Shown here in pieces: positions 8,803-18,067 of a stretch of DNA of 64,000 bases (the first letter of the stretch is position 1; the number at the start of each line of letters is the position of its first letter). The notes under the pieces were generated by a model. It was not told where the DNA came from. It saw nothing but the letters and a program-made list of their open reading frames with translations, and searched no databases. The stretch comes from Pseudoduganella plicata (lineage in GTDB: Bacteria; Pseudomonadota; Gammaproteobacteria; Burkholderiales; Burkholderiaceae_D), in NCBI RefSeq assembly GCF_004421005.1, contig NZ_CP038026.1:2418001-2482000 (forward strand), read 5' to 3'. Both the position numbers and the translations under genes were made by a program.

Positions 8803-9050
8803 TGCGCGTCCTCTTTCACGGCTTCGCTTTCTTCACTGGCGGGTTCGACCGCAGGTGCAGGCGGGGAGATTTTCAGGAGCAGGGCCGAAACGCGCTGATG
8901 CGCCTCGCCCAGGCGATGCTGGTGGCTGATGTTTTCGGCGACAAGCGCGGCATTGGCCTGGCGCAGCTGGGCGTTTTCGCGACGCAGATTGTGCGTCAGC
9001 TCGGCCAACTGTTCGATCTTGTCAGCGAGTTCTTGGAAGTCGGAAATCAT
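8799..9050 (-). CDS. ZapB-like coiled-coil protein (TIGR02449-type)
   Basis: 83 residues, almost entirely coiled coil: 'LADKIEQLAELTHNLRRENAQLRQANAALVAENISHQHRLGEAHQRVSALL' with heptads through residue ~58, then an acidic tail. This is the small coiled-coil protein that precedes zapA in many beta- and gammaproteobacteria and is thought to act in Z-ring organisation. I start at the Met at 9050 (MISDFQEL) rather than at 9074, because this matches the family's length. It overlaps zapA by four bases. Confidence 0.8.
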   Translation of the reverse strand: MISDFQELADKIEQLAELTHNLRRENAQLRQANAALVAENISHQHRLGEAHQRVSALLLKISPPAPAVEPASEESEAVKEDAQ

Positions 9051-9194
9051 CCCGCCACTATAGGCCCGCGTCAAACCGTGGTCAACCGAATATGCCCGCT
9101 AATACACTTAATTACATCTTAATGACAATGAGCAGGCTGACAAGATTAAGCCTGACGACGGCGCGGCACGTGTGTGGACAGGCGCGGGCGTGAT

Positions 9195-9263
9195 GGCCCT
9201 GCGCCTGCTCACGAACGGGCCCTGCGCCTGCTCACGAACGGGCCCTGCGCCTGCTCACGAACG
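9195..9263. repeat. Three perfect 23-bp tandem copies
   Basis: The unit ggccctgcgcctgctcacg plus aacg occurs at 9195-9217, 9218-9240 and 9241-9263 without a mismatch. It lies in the otherwise featureless 9051-9277 gap upstream of the zapB-like gene. Because the unit length is not divisible by three and no gene covers it, it is a non-coding minisatellite. Confidence 0.93.
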
Positions 9264-9277
9264 GCGCCGATGGCCGC

Positions 9278-9412
9278 TCAACTGGCGGCACCCAGCGCCA
9301 GCAGCAGCATCGCGCCGGCCAGAACGCCGAGCGCGGCGCCGGCTGCGACATTGATGGTCACACGCACCCAGTTTGGCGCGTGCATTTCTCGAGGGAACTT
9401 GGTATGGAACAT
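9278..9412 (-). CDS. Putative 44-residue single-pass membrane protein
   Basis: A short reading frame preceded by GGAGG with a six-base spacer before ATG 9412. It starts MFHTKFPREMHAPNWVRV and continues into one hydrophobic helix (residues 19-43) built of small residues, 'NVAAGAALGVLAGAMLLLAL', ending GAAS. The Ala/Gly periodicity suggests helix packing in the inner membrane. It is divergent from groES. Support is the strong ribosome-binding site and clean membrane helix; I do not recognise a family. Confidence 0.5.
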   Translation of the reverse strand: MFHTKFPREMHAPNWVRVTINVAAGAALGVLAGAMLLLALGAAS

Positions 9413-9611
9413 CACAGCCTCCGCTATAGATCACTACAACATCGGACGAGGAACTTAGAGTCTGCACTTCTTTCGATTCTTTGTCAAAACACGAAGGGCC
9501 CGCGCCCTTGAACGATGCCGGGTCAGTGCCGCCGGCACACAGACGTTGTGACAAGTCAACCGCCGATGTAGCAGAACTTGCAAACAGTTAGGGTTTATGA
9601 AAGGACAGGCC

Positions 9612-9640
9612 TTGAAATAGCCGTGGGGCGTCCCTATAAT
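9612..9640 (+). promoter_or_regulatory. groESL promoter
   Basis: TTGAAA (9612-9617), exactly 17 bases, then TATAAT (9635-9640): a near-perfect sigma70 promoter. The preceding C gives CTTGAAA, also the sigma32 -35 element, so heat-shock polymerase may share the site. Transcription would start inside or just before the CIRCE element. Confidence 0.88.
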
Positions 9641-9642
9641 TG

Positions 9643-9669
9643 TTGGCACTCGTTAGTAGAGAGTGCTAA
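9643..9669 (+). promoter_or_regulatory. CIRCE operator (HrcA binding site)
   Basis: TTGGCACTC-N9-GAGTGCTAA, differing from the consensus TTAGCACTC-N9-GAGTGCTAA by one base. It sits three bases after the -10 element, 40 bases before groES, the expected place for HrcA repression. Confidence 0.95.
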
Positions 9670-9709
9670 CAACGATTTTGAACCTCACTGTATAAATAAG
9701 GAGTTTTGT

Positions 9710-10000
9710 ATGAACCTTCGCCCTTTGCACGATCGCGTTATCGTCAAACGTCTGGACCAGGAAACCAAGACTGCTTCCGGCCTGATCATTCCTGATGCCG
9801 CCGCTGAAAAGCCGGATCAGGGTGAAGTGCTGGCAGTTGGCAACGGCAAGGTGTCGGACGCCGGCGTGCTGCGCGCGCTGGAAGTCAAGGTCGGCGATCG
9901 CGTACTGTTCGGCAAATACTCCGGCCAGGCCGTCAAGGTTGACGGCGAGGAGCTGCTGGTGATGCGCGAAGAAGACATCATGGCCATCGTTCAGAAGTAA
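9710..10000 (+). CDS. groES: Co-chaperonin GroES
   Basis: 96 residues, the standard length. '[35 protein letters not shown]' includes the mobile loop that docks on GroEL; '...[29 protein letters not shown]' is the canonical C-terminus. ATG 9710 follows AAGGAG; an upstream in-frame ATG at 9578 precedes the promoter and is ignored. It forms an operon with groEL (35-bp gap), controlled by the CIRCE element and the sigma70/sigma32-like promoter upstream. Confidence 0.98.
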   Translation: MNLRPLHDRVIVKRLDQETKTASGLIIPDAAAEKPDQGEVLAVGNGKVSDAGVLRALEVKVGDRVLFGKYSGQAVKVDGEELLVMREEDIMAIVQK

Positions 10001-10014
10001 TCTGGCTCACTTAA

Positions 10015-11682
<1,668 letters not shown>

Positions 11683-11710
11683 TCATCCGGCCGGCTTCCA
11701 GCCAGCGACA

Positions 11711-11743
11711 AAAAAGCCGCTTCTTCGGAAGCGGCTTTTTTTA
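11711..11743 (+). terminator. Terminator of groESL
   Basis: AAAAAAGCCGCTTC-ttcg-GAAGCGGCTTTTTTT: an 8-bp GC-rich stem with a UUCG-type tetraloop and flanking A and T runs, able to act in both directions. Confidence 0.95.
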
Positions 11744-11771
11744 TGCGCGCAAAGTTCGGCCCGGCCCTGCC

Positions 11772-11951
11772 TTAATGGTGCTGTCGACGTCGCGCAAGGA
11801 TGGCGCCGATGGCGCTGCCCAGCCCCACGCCCAGGCCGATGCCCATGGCAAAATTGTCCATTGCAACACCCACCGCACAGCCGATCGCGGCGCCGAGGCT
11901 GATACCCACGCCCACATAGCGGCCCATGAAATCGTCTGGTTCCATATCCAT
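11772..11951 (-). CDS. Glycine-zipper membrane protein
   Basis: 59 residues. Start ATG 11951 has GGAG seven bases upstream; the longer frame is unsupported. After 'MDMEPDDFMGRYVGVG' there are two glycine-zipper helices, 'GAAIGCAVGVAMDNFAMGIGLG' and 'GLGSAIGAILA', with Gly every four residues, ending in RRRQHH. Such proteins form tightly packed membrane helices. The function is unknown. Confidence 0.75.
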   Translation of the reverse strand: MDMEPDDFMGRYVGVGISLGAAIGCAVGVAMDNFAMGIGLGVGLGSAIGAILARRRQHH

Positions 11952-12083
11952 ACCGAGTCTCCGTTGTTGAGTTGTTGTGCATTTAATATACGCCTGATTC
12001 AGCCCCGTTTGCCTTTTTTTTAAGCGAGTGTCCCACATTGGCAACGGTTCCACTAAGGCTGAGCAGACGCTGCGGCGCAGCAG

Positions 12084-12140
12084 AAAAAACCGGTGACAGG
12101 CTCCGATTTTGCGCAATCGGCGCCTGTCACCGGTTTTTTT
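12084..12140. repeat. Long near-perfect hairpin with A/T runs (bidirectional terminator, repeat-family copy)
   Basis: AAAAAACCGGTGACAGGC (12084-12101) pairs with GCCTGTCACCGGTTTTTTT (12122-12140), with a second small stem CCGATT..AATCGG inside. The arm GGTGACAGGC/GCCTGTCACC resembles the GACAGGCACC arms of the other dispersed hairpins at 28.5, 37.9 and 50.0 kb. No gene on either side points into it at close range, so it may be a mobile or REP-like unit that also terminates. Confidence 0.75.
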
Positions 12141-12213
12141 CTTACGGTTTTTTGGCGTGCGCCAGCGCTGCGGGACGCGCTTTATCATGTAATTTTGGTA
12201 ACGAGGGACTGAC

Positions 12214-14001
12214 ATGGCAGACACCGTAGGCGACTTCCTGTTGCAGCGCATGAATGCGTGGGGCGTGCGTCGCGTTTTTGGTTATCCCGGCGACGGCATC
12301 AACGGCATCATGGGCGCCTTCGGGCGGCAGGACGGCATCGAATTCATCCAGACACGCCATGAGGAGATGGCGGCGTTCATGGCGACGGCGCACGCCAAGT
12401 TCACCGGCGAGGTGGGCGTCTGCGTGGCCACCTCCGGCCCGGGCGCCATTCACCTGTTGAATGGCCTGTACGACGCCAAGCTCGATCACCAGCCGGTCGT
12501 AGCCATTGTCGGCCAGCAGAAGCGCTCGTCGATCGGCGGCGACTACCAGCAGGAGGTCGATCTGGTTTCGCTGTTCAAGGACGTGGCCCACGAATACGTG
12601 CACATGGCAACCGACGCCGCGCAGGTACGCCACCTGGTCGACCGCGCTTTTCGCATCGCGAAGGAAGAGCGCACCGTCACCTGCATCATCTTCCCCAACG
12701 ACGTGCAGGAACTCGACGCCGTGCCGAAGCCGCCACGCGAACATGGCACCGTCCATTCCGGCATCGGCGCCCTGACCCGCAGCCACGTGCCGCCGCTCGA
12801 CGCGCTGCAGCAGGCTGCCCGCATCCTCAACGAGGGCAAAAAAGTCGCGATTCTGGCCGGTGCCGGCGCGCTGCACGCGACCGACGAGCTGATCGAGGTG
12901 GCGGAGCTGCTGGGCGCCGGCATCGCCAAGGCCCTGCTGGGCAAGGCCGCGGTGCCGGACGACCTGCCTTTCGTCACCGGCTCGATAGGCCTCTTGGGCA
13001 CGAAGCCCAGCCACGACATGATGAACGGCTGCGACACGTTATTGATGGTCGGCTCGAACTTCCCGTACAGCGAATTCCTGCCGAAGGAAGGACAGGCGCG
13101 CGGCGTGCAGATCGATATCGACGCACGCCGCGCCAGCGTGCGCTATCCGATGGAGTTCAACCTCATCGGCGATGCCAGGGCCACGCTGCGGGCGCTGATC
13201 CCGCTGCTCGAACGCAAACAGGACCGCGCGTGGCAGGACGAGATCCGGGAAGGCGTCGAACGCTGGTGGCGCGTGCTGGAGGGCCGCGCGATGAACGACG
13301 CCGATCCCGTCAACCCGCAGCGGGTGTTCTGGGAGCTGTCGCCGCGGCTGCCGGACCACTGCGTCGTTGCCGTCGATTCCGGCTCGGTCGCCAACTGGTA
13401 CGCGCGCGACGTGAAGATGCGGCGCGGGATGATGACGAGCGTCTCGGGCGGCCTGTCGACGATGGGCTGCGCAGTGCCTTACGCGATCGCGGCCAAGTTC
13501 GCGCTGCCGGACCGCCCCGTTGTCGCGCTGGTCGGCGACGGCGCCATGCAAATGAACGGCATCAACGGCCTGATCACCGTAGCGAAATACTGGAAGGGGT
13601 GGGCCAACGGCCGGCTGGTGATCATGGTGCTGAACAACCAGGATCTGAATCTCGTCACGTGGGAAGAACGGGCGATGGGCGGCAACCCGAAATTCGAGGC
13701 TTCGCAGACGATGCCGGACTTCCCGTACGCCGCGTACGCGGAGCTGCTGGGACTGAAAGGTATCCGCGTCGATACGCCCGAAGGCGTGGCGGCCGGATGG
13801 GAAGCGGCGTTCGCGGCGGATCGGCCATGCGTGCTGGAGATGGTCGTCGATCCGAACGTGCCGCCGCTGCCGCCGGACGTCTCGCCCAAGCAGGCAAAGG
13901 CCTACTTCTCGGCGCTGCTGAAAGGCGATCCCGACGCGCTGGCAACCGTCAAGGCCAGCATCAAGGAGACGTGGGAGGCGTGGTTCCCGCCGAAGAAATA
14001 G
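12214..14001 (+). CDS. Thiamine pyrophosphate-dependent enzyme, pyruvate oxidase / acetolactate synthase-like
   Basis: 595 residues with the three-domain TPP fold. The N-terminal pyrimidine-binding domain has 'FGYPGDGINGI' and the catalytic-Glu region 'QTRHEEMAAFMATAHAKFTGEVGVC'. The central domain is ~195-330. The C-terminal PP domain has 'VGDGAMQMNGINGLITVAKY...LVIMVLNNQDLN' (GDG-x~25-NN Mg/TPP motif). It most resembles PoxB/YdaP-type pyruvate:quinone dehydrogenases or relatives annotated only as 'TPP-requiring'. No small regulatory subunit follows, which argues against biosynthetic acetolactate synthase. The PoxB C-terminal membrane-binding helix is not evident, so the acceptor is uncertain. 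The gene appears monocistronic. Confidence 0.85.
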   Translation: MADTVGDFLLQRMNAWGVRRVFGYPGDGINGIMGAFGRQDGIEFIQTRHEEMAAFMATAHAKFTGEVGVCVATSGPGAIHLLNGLYDAKLDHQPVVAIVGQQKRSSIGGDYQQEVDLVSLFKDVAHEYVHMATDAAQVRHLVDRAFRIAKEERTVTCIIFPNDVQELDAVPKPPREHGTVHSGIGALTRSHVPPLDALQQAARILNEGKKVAILAGAGALHATDELIEVAELLGAGIAKALLGKAAVPDDLPFVTGSIGLLGTKPSHDMMNGCDTLLMVGSNFPYSEFLPKEGQARGVQIDIDARRASVRYPMEFNLIGDARATLRALIPLLERKQDRAWQDEIREGVERWWRVLEGRAMNDADPVNPQRVFWELSPRLPDHCVVAVDSGSVANWYARDVKMRRGMMTSVSGGLSTMGCAVPYAIAAKFALPDRPVVALVGDGAMQMNGINGLITVAKYWKGWANGRLVIMVLNNQDLNLVTWEERAMGGNPKFEASQTMPDFPYAAYAELLGLKGIRVDTPEGVAAGWEAAFAADRPCVLEMVVDPNVPPLPPDVSPKQAKAYFSALLKGDPDALATVKASIKETWEAWFPPKK

Positions 14002-14010
14002 CCTGCCCCG

Positions 14011-14478
14011 TCATCCCCCCTGGCGGCGCAGCGCGATATAGATATCGGCGCTGTTCTCGCCGATGACTTCGAAGTCGCCGCTGTAGCTGCGCTCGATGTC
14101 GCGGCGCTGCCAGATGTGCTGCCACGCAGCGTAGATGGCCTTCGGATCGTCGATGCTGAACTTCGCATAGCGCGCCGCCGGCAGCGTCACGCGCTGCAGG
14201 CCTGCGCCGACCTGTGCGTCGGCCGGCACGCGGCTGCCCAGGATGACCGTATAGGCGCCCTGCGCATCGCTTTCATAGTCGAAGTAGGCCTCGCAGATCG
14301 GGCCTTCGGCGAGGGTTCCCAGCGCGTTCAGCACGCCGTCGCGGAAGAACGCGGCCCACAGCTCCCCGATCTTCTCCAGTCCGGCGGGGCTGTTATCGGT
14401 GCGCACCGCGATTCCGGCGATCGTTACGGGTTGAAGGTCGGTCAGCTCATAGCTCATCATGGCGGTGGTCTCGTTCAT
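14011..14478 (-). CDS. GyrI-like effector-binding domain protein
   Basis: 155 residues. 'VTIAGIAVRTDNSPAGLEKIGELWAAFF', 'AYFDYESDAQGAYTVILGSRV' and 'LPAARYAKFSIDDPKAIYAAWQHIW' mark the two SHS2-module AraC-type effector-binding (GyrI/Rob C-terminal) domain, here without any DNA-binding part. Stand-alone members bind small hydrophobic ligands or, as SbmC/GyrI, modulate DNA gyrase. It is convergent with the TPP enzyme, nine bases from its stop. The start has only a weak AGAGA site, so ATG 14478 or the Met at residue 7 or 8 are alternatives. Confidence 0.85.
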   Translation of the reverse strand: MNETTAMMSYELTDLQPVTIAGIAVRTDNSPAGLEKIGELWAAFFRDGVLNALGTLAEGPICEAYFDYESDAQGAYTVILGSRVPADAQVGAGLQRVTLPAARYAKFSIDDPKAIYAAWQHIWQRRDIERSYSGDFEVIGENSADIYIALRRQGG

Positions 14479-14652
14479 TCTCTGTTCTTGCGCACGCTGG
14501 CGGCAATCTCGTTGGTCTCGCCGGCAATTCTACAATATCGTTATGACAATCAATCGCCGATGGCTGCACGCCGCCGCCGTCGCGCGAAATTGCTGGTGAC
14601 AGCCCTTTGGTTTAGTATGAGCGCACCCTTACCTGTAGAAAGCGCAGCCCCG

Positions 14653-15147
14653 ATGAGCAAGCCCTCCCGCCTTCCCGCCGTTGCCGGCACGCTTGCCGGC
14701 TTGCTGGCAGCCGGACTGGGAGTGCTGTACTTTTATCCGCATGGCGGCAAGACGCCGGCGCCGGCCGCCCTGCCCGCGCCGGCTGCCATGAGCGCGATGT
14801 CGCCGGCGCGCCTGACGCGCGAACAGGCGGTCCAGCGGCTGATGGCACTGCCCGAGCTGAGGGCGTGGTCCGCGGCGATCGAGCGCAACTCCGGCGGCGC
14901 CCACCGTGGCGCCGTCATCGAATACGATCCCGCGCCGCGCCTCGTGGACGGCAAGCCGTATTATCAGATGAGCTTTGTCGAGAACACGCCGCAGGCGGCC
15001 GTGACGTGGCAGGGCTTCCTCGTCGCCGTCGCCGGTGGCGACATCCTCGTCGAGGATGAGGCAAACGACACGCTGCTGGACGTCGAGCGCTGGCGCCGCG
15101 AGCAGCAGCCGTTGCAGCGCGTCGCGCCACATCAGGAGACACGGTAA
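14653..15147 (+). CDS. Membrane-anchored periplasmic protein of unknown function
   Basis: 164 residues from ATG 14653; an in-frame ATG at 14617 is also possible, neither with a strong Shine-Dalgarno site. The N-terminal anchor is residues 7-27 ('LPAVAGTLAGLLAAGLGVLYFYP'), followed by a Pro/Ala linker. A compact domain follows, with 'LMALPELRAWSAAIERNSGGAHRGAVIEYDPAPRLVDGKPYYQMSFVEN' and 'FLVAVAGGDILVEDEANDTLLDVERWRR'. The alternating strand pattern recalls PepSY-like periplasmic modules, but I cannot assign a family. It is separated by 23 bases from the next gene and likely co-transcribed. Confidence 0.7.
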   Translation: MSKPSRLPAVAGTLAGLLAAGLGVLYFYPHGGKTPAPAALPAPAAMSAMSPARLTREQAVQRLMALPELRAWSAAIERNSGGAHRGAVIEYDPAPRLVDGKPYYQMSFVENTPQAAVTWQGFLVAVAGGDILVEDEANDTLLDVERWRREQQPLQRVAPHQETR

Positions 15148-15170
15148 CGCCACTGCCGTATCATTGCGCC

Positions 15171-15830
15171 ATGTTCAAAAAATTATTTGCCTCTTTCGGT
15201 GCCCGCAAGGCCTTGCCGGGTGCCAGCGCCAAACCGTACAAGACCGATGAGCTGAACCTCATCTACCAGCTGCTGTTCTGCGACGATCCCGACCTCGTCA
15301 AGGCGACGCCCGTCCAGGCTTCGCTGTTCGGCGCGGCGCCGGATGCGCGCGTGGTGCAGACGATCGGCGAGGACCCGGCCGAGGAAAGCCGCGTGCGGCT
15401 GCTGGCCTGGCACTGGCTGCGCACGTCCGGCCAGCCGATCGCGTCGCGCGAAGTGCTGGGTATCGTGGTCGAAGTGCCGCTGGAAGAAGGCCTCGACGCG
15501 CTGGCCGCCTATGCGGACGGCAGCGTACGCTACATCAACCACACGGGCAGCGTGGCCGTCTTCGAAGGCTCGCCGGCCGAGGTGGCGGAACAGGGCAAGC
15601 GCCTGGTGCATGCCGCCATTCCGCTGGCCGTGCGGGGCGCTGCCAGAAACCGCATGGCACCGCCGGCCGTCGGCAATGTGCGCTTCTCGCTGCTGACGGC
15701 GGACGGCCTGCACGTGCGTGAAGGAACGTTTTCCGACATCGCGCGCGACGCCTTGTCCGGTCCCGCGCTGCAGGAAGCCCAGCGCCTGCTGGACACCATC
15801 GTCAGGCAGGGGACGCAGCCGCCGGCCTGA
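15171..15830 (+). CDS. Conserved cytoplasmic protein of unknown function
   Basis: 219 residues, no signal or membrane segment. It begins 'MFKKLFASFGARKALPG' (amphipathic) and has a globular core with 'YQLLFCDDPDL', 'RVRLLAWHWLRTSGQPIASREVLGIVVEVPLEEGLDALAAYADGSVRYINHTG' and 'RFSLLTADGLHVREGTFSDIARDAL'. The mix of short strands and helices suggests a single alpha/beta domain. I do not recognise it. Its last 29 bases overlap the 3' end of the convergent MFS gene, which is unusual and supports both stops being genuine. Confidence 0.75.
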   Translation: MFKKLFASFGARKALPGASAKPYKTDELNLIYQLLFCDDPDLVKATPVQASLFGAAPDARVVQTIGEDPAEESRVRLLAWHWLRTSGQPIASREVLGIVVEVPLEEGLDALAAYADGSVRYINHTGSVAVFEGSPAEVAEQGKRLVHAAIPLAVRGAARNRMAPPAVGNVRFSLLTADGLHVREGTFSDIARDALSGPALQEAQRLLDTIVRQGTQPPA

Positions 15831-17034
15831 CCGCGGCGGCGGTCACCCGGCCGACCCACCACACCGAGAACAGCGCAAGCGCCGCTGCCACCCAGCCATT
15901 GATGCCATAGCCGGCGATATGGCCGGCGGCATCCGTGTGCAGCCACTGTCCACCCAGTAGTGCCCCCAGGCCCGTACCGATCTGCACCACCGCCGCGTTC
16001 GCGCTGAGGAAGGCGCCACGGCGCTGAGGTTCCGGCACCGTCGTCATCAACGCCTGCAGCGGCACATTACGGCCGGACATCGCCACCATAAAGACCGGGA
16101 ACATCGCGATCAGCGCGATCAGCGACACCTGCGGCAGGTGCGTAATGCCCAGCATCGGCACGAGCGAAAACAGCGCCATGAAGCGGAATACGCGGTGCTT
16201 GCCCACGCGGTCGGCCCACGAGCCGATCATGCGCGACGTGAAGAACGTCGCCAGTCCGCCTGCCAGGTAGATCCACATGATGTCCCCTGGCCGTACGCCG
16301 TAATTGCCCACCAGTACGGGGGAGATGAACGGAATCACCAGCATCCCGGACAGCATCGTCAGGAACGACAGCAGGAATGCCCGCAGATGCGCGGACACGC
16401 GGAACAGCCCGATCAGATCAGGCAGCACGCGCGCCAGCGGCACGCGCTGGGCCAGATGCGCCGTCAGCGTCGGCAGCACGAACATGGTCAACAGCCAGAT
16501 CGCCAGCGAAAATACGACCAGCAGATAGAACGGCGACTGCCAGCCAAAGCGCGCCGCCAGCCCGACACCGAGCGGCACGCCGGCGATGGCGGCCATGCTG
16601 AACGACGTCATGACGATGCCGGTGGCCGCGCCGCGCCGCTGCGGCGGCACCAGGTCGCCGATGATGGCCATGCCGATGGCGCCCAACACGCCGCCCGTCA
16701 GGCCGGCAAAGGCACGCGACAGCACCAGCACGTGGAAGCTGGGCGCCAGTGCGCACGCGAGGTTCGACAGGTTGAACAGCATGAACACGGCCAGCAGCAG
16801 GCGCTTGCGCTCGAAGCGGTCGATGTAGGTTGCGGCCAGCAGGCCGGAGAGGCCGGCACACCACGCGTAGGCGGAAACGGCGCCGGAGAATTGCGCCGCG
16901 CTGATGTCGAATGCGAGCATCAGCTGCGGCGACAGCGGCATCATGACCATGAAGTCCATGATGACGGTGAACTGGATCAATGCGAGCAGCCACAGGACGA
17001 GGCGTTCGCGGGTGTCGGACAAAGGTATTGTCAT
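15802..17034 (-). CDS. MFS exporter (DHA1-like, 12 TM)
   Basis: 410 residues with about twelve membrane helices. N-terminal 'FTVIMDFMVMMPLSPQLM', the loop 2-3 motif region 'ATYIDRFERKRLLL' and 'GMAIIGDLVPPQRRGAATGIV' are typical of Bcr/AraJ-type drug:H+ antiporters. The gene begins 60 bases after the PadR/YqjI-like regulator on the same strand and is presumably controlled by it. Given that regulator's metal-binding look, a role in metal-chelate or siderophore export is possible, but substrate cannot be deduced. The ribosome-binding site is weak (GAAAGA). Confidence 0.87.
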   Translation of the reverse strand: MTIPLSDTRERLVLWLLALIQFTVIMDFMVMMPLSPQLMLAFDISAAQFSGAVSAYAWCAGLSGLLAATYIDRFERKRLLLAVFMLFNLSNLACALAPSFHVLVLSRAFAGLTGGVLGAIGMAIIGDLVPPQRRGAATGIVMTSFSMAAIAGVPLGVGLAARFGWQSPFYLLVVFSLAIWLLTMFVLPTLTAHLAQRVPLARVLPDLIGLFRVSAHLRAFLLSFLTMLSGMLVIPFISPVLVGNYGVRPGDIMWIYLAGGLATFFTSRMIGSWADRVGKHRVFRFMALFSLVPMLGITHLPQVSLIALIAMFPVFMVAMSGRNVPLQALMTTVPEPQRRGAFLSANAAVVQIGTGLGALLGGQWLHTDAAGHIAGYGINGWVAAALALFSVWWVGRVTAAAVRPAAASPA

Positions 17035-17093
17035 ATTGTTGTCTTTCGTCGGTGGCAGCCGGCGGGCGCGTGCAATCCGCCGCTGCCGGTCGG

Positions 17094-17645
17094 TCAGTCC
17101 AGCTTGCCGATTTCTTCGTTGGCGCGGCGCAGGATCGCGGCAATCTCTTCACGCCGCGCCTGCGGTGCCGCGGGATCGCGTGCGCGCATCACGACGGTTT
17201 CCTTCAGCTGGTGCATCACGGCGCGCAGGTCGTCATGCCGGCCGCCCTCGCCGCCCGGCCCGCGGCCGCCGTCCGTCAGCCGCGCCATCATCGCATCGAC
17301 CATGGCGCGGTTCTCGTCCAGGAACGCCTGGCCTTCCGGCGTGATCGAGTGCAGCTTCTTGTTGCCTTCCTGGCTGATCGACACGTGGCCCATATCGTAC
17401 AACATCGCCATCAGCGGGTAGATGGCGCCGGGGCTGGGCGCATAGCCGCCGCCGATGCGCGTTTCCAGCTCCTTGATGATTTCATACCCGTGACGGGGCT
17501 TTTCGGCGATCAGCTGCAGGACGACATAGCGCATCGCGCCCGAGTCGAACATGCGCGGACCACGCCCGCCCCCGCCACCGCCACGTTGGTGGTGATGGCC
17601 GTGCTCGTGCATATGGAAGCCGTGTTTGCGGAACATGTGGAACAT
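17094..17645 (-). CDS. PadR-family regulator with His-rich N-terminus (YqjI-like)
   Basis: 183 residues. The first ~30 residues are His/Gly-rich ('HGFHMHEHGHHHQ' then poly-Gly), followed by the PadR winged helix 'MRYVVLQLIAEKPRHGYEIIKELETRIGGGYAPSPGAIYPLMAMLYDMGHV' (about 37-105) and a C-terminal dimerisation helix ending 'RANEEIGKLD'. This matches E. coli YqjI, a nickel/iron-responsive repressor, in order, length and ending. ATG 17645 follows AAAGGAGAAGCAA; the upstream frame extension is discarded. Two palindromes 13 bases upstream are likely its operators. It is followed by the MFS gene. Confidence 0.9.
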   Translation of the reverse strand: MFHMFRKHGFHMHEHGHHHQRGGGGGGRGPRMFDSGAMRYVVLQLIAEKPRHGYEIIKELETRIGGGYAPSPGAIYPLMAMLYDMGHVSISQEGNKKLHSITPEGQAFLDENRAMVDAMMARLTDGGRGPGGEGGRHDDLRAVMHQLKETVVMRARDPAAPQARREEIAAILRRANEEIGKLD

Positions 17646-17658
17646 TTGCTTCTCCTTT

Positions 17659-17686
17659 AAGATATATCTTACGTACGATATATCGT
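17659..17686 (-). promoter_or_regulatory. Double palindromic operator of the PadR/YqjI-like gene
   Basis: AAGATATATCTT (17659-17670) and ACGATATATCGT (17675-17686) are each perfect 12-bp palindromes, separated by ACGT, which is itself palindromic. Centres are 16 bp apart. The block sits directly upstream of the regulator's ribosome-binding site, consistent with autorepression by a dimer pair. Confidence 0.8.
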
Positions 17687-17860
17687 AAACGTTTTTCATC
17701 AGAGTGCAAGAGATTTTTTCCCGACATTTCCCGGCTGGTCGTTGCCGGATATCTGTCGGAGACCACGGCCGGCCGACGCCTTTTCCGTGAAAGTGGTCTC
17801 GCGCACAGTACGTGCCCACGACCTGACGGCACAATGGCTCCATCAACCACGGGAGGACTT

Positions 17861-17968
17861 ATGCGCAAGATGATCATGATGGCAATCGCCGGCTTTATCT
17901 GGAAAAAGGTGCAGGCGAAGATGGCCGGCCGCGCGGCGGTGCGCCAGCCGATGGGCCGCCGCTACTGA
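17861..17968 (+). CDS. 35-residue basic small protein
   Basis: ATG 17861 follows a strong GGGAGGACTT site. The product has an N-terminal hydrophobic stretch 'MIMMAIAGFIWKK' and a basic tail 'AKMAGRAAVRQPMGRRY'. It is too small for family assignment. It is divergent from the YqjI-like gene and ends 40 bases before a bidirectional terminator, which makes a real transcription unit plausible. Confidence 0.55.
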   Translation: MRKMIMMAIAGFIWKKVQAKMAGRAAVRQPMGRRY

Positions 17969-18008
17969 GGCTGAGAAATAAAGCTGCAGTAATCGAAGCG
18001 GCAAAACG

Positions 18009-18044
18009 AAAAAAGGCGCTGTTCAGATGAACAGCGCCTTTTTT
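18009..18044. terminator. Bidirectional terminator
   Basis: AAAAAAGGCGCTGTTC-agat-GAACAGCGCCTTTTTT: a perfect 10-bp stem with A and T runs, between the 35-residue gene (plus) and glk-hexR (minus). It can serve both. Confidence 0.95.
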
Positions 18045-18067
18045 GCGCCCTTTGCGAGCTCCCGACT

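Noticed and set aside
9195..9263. Origin-like iterons or CRISPR remnant
   Set aside because: Contiguous 23-bp copies without AT-rich DNA, DnaA boxes or cas genes.
12187..12204. HexR-type operator before the TPP enzyme (TGTAATTTTGGTAAC)
   Set aside because: The right arm does not match (GGTAAC versus ATTACA), four mismatches.
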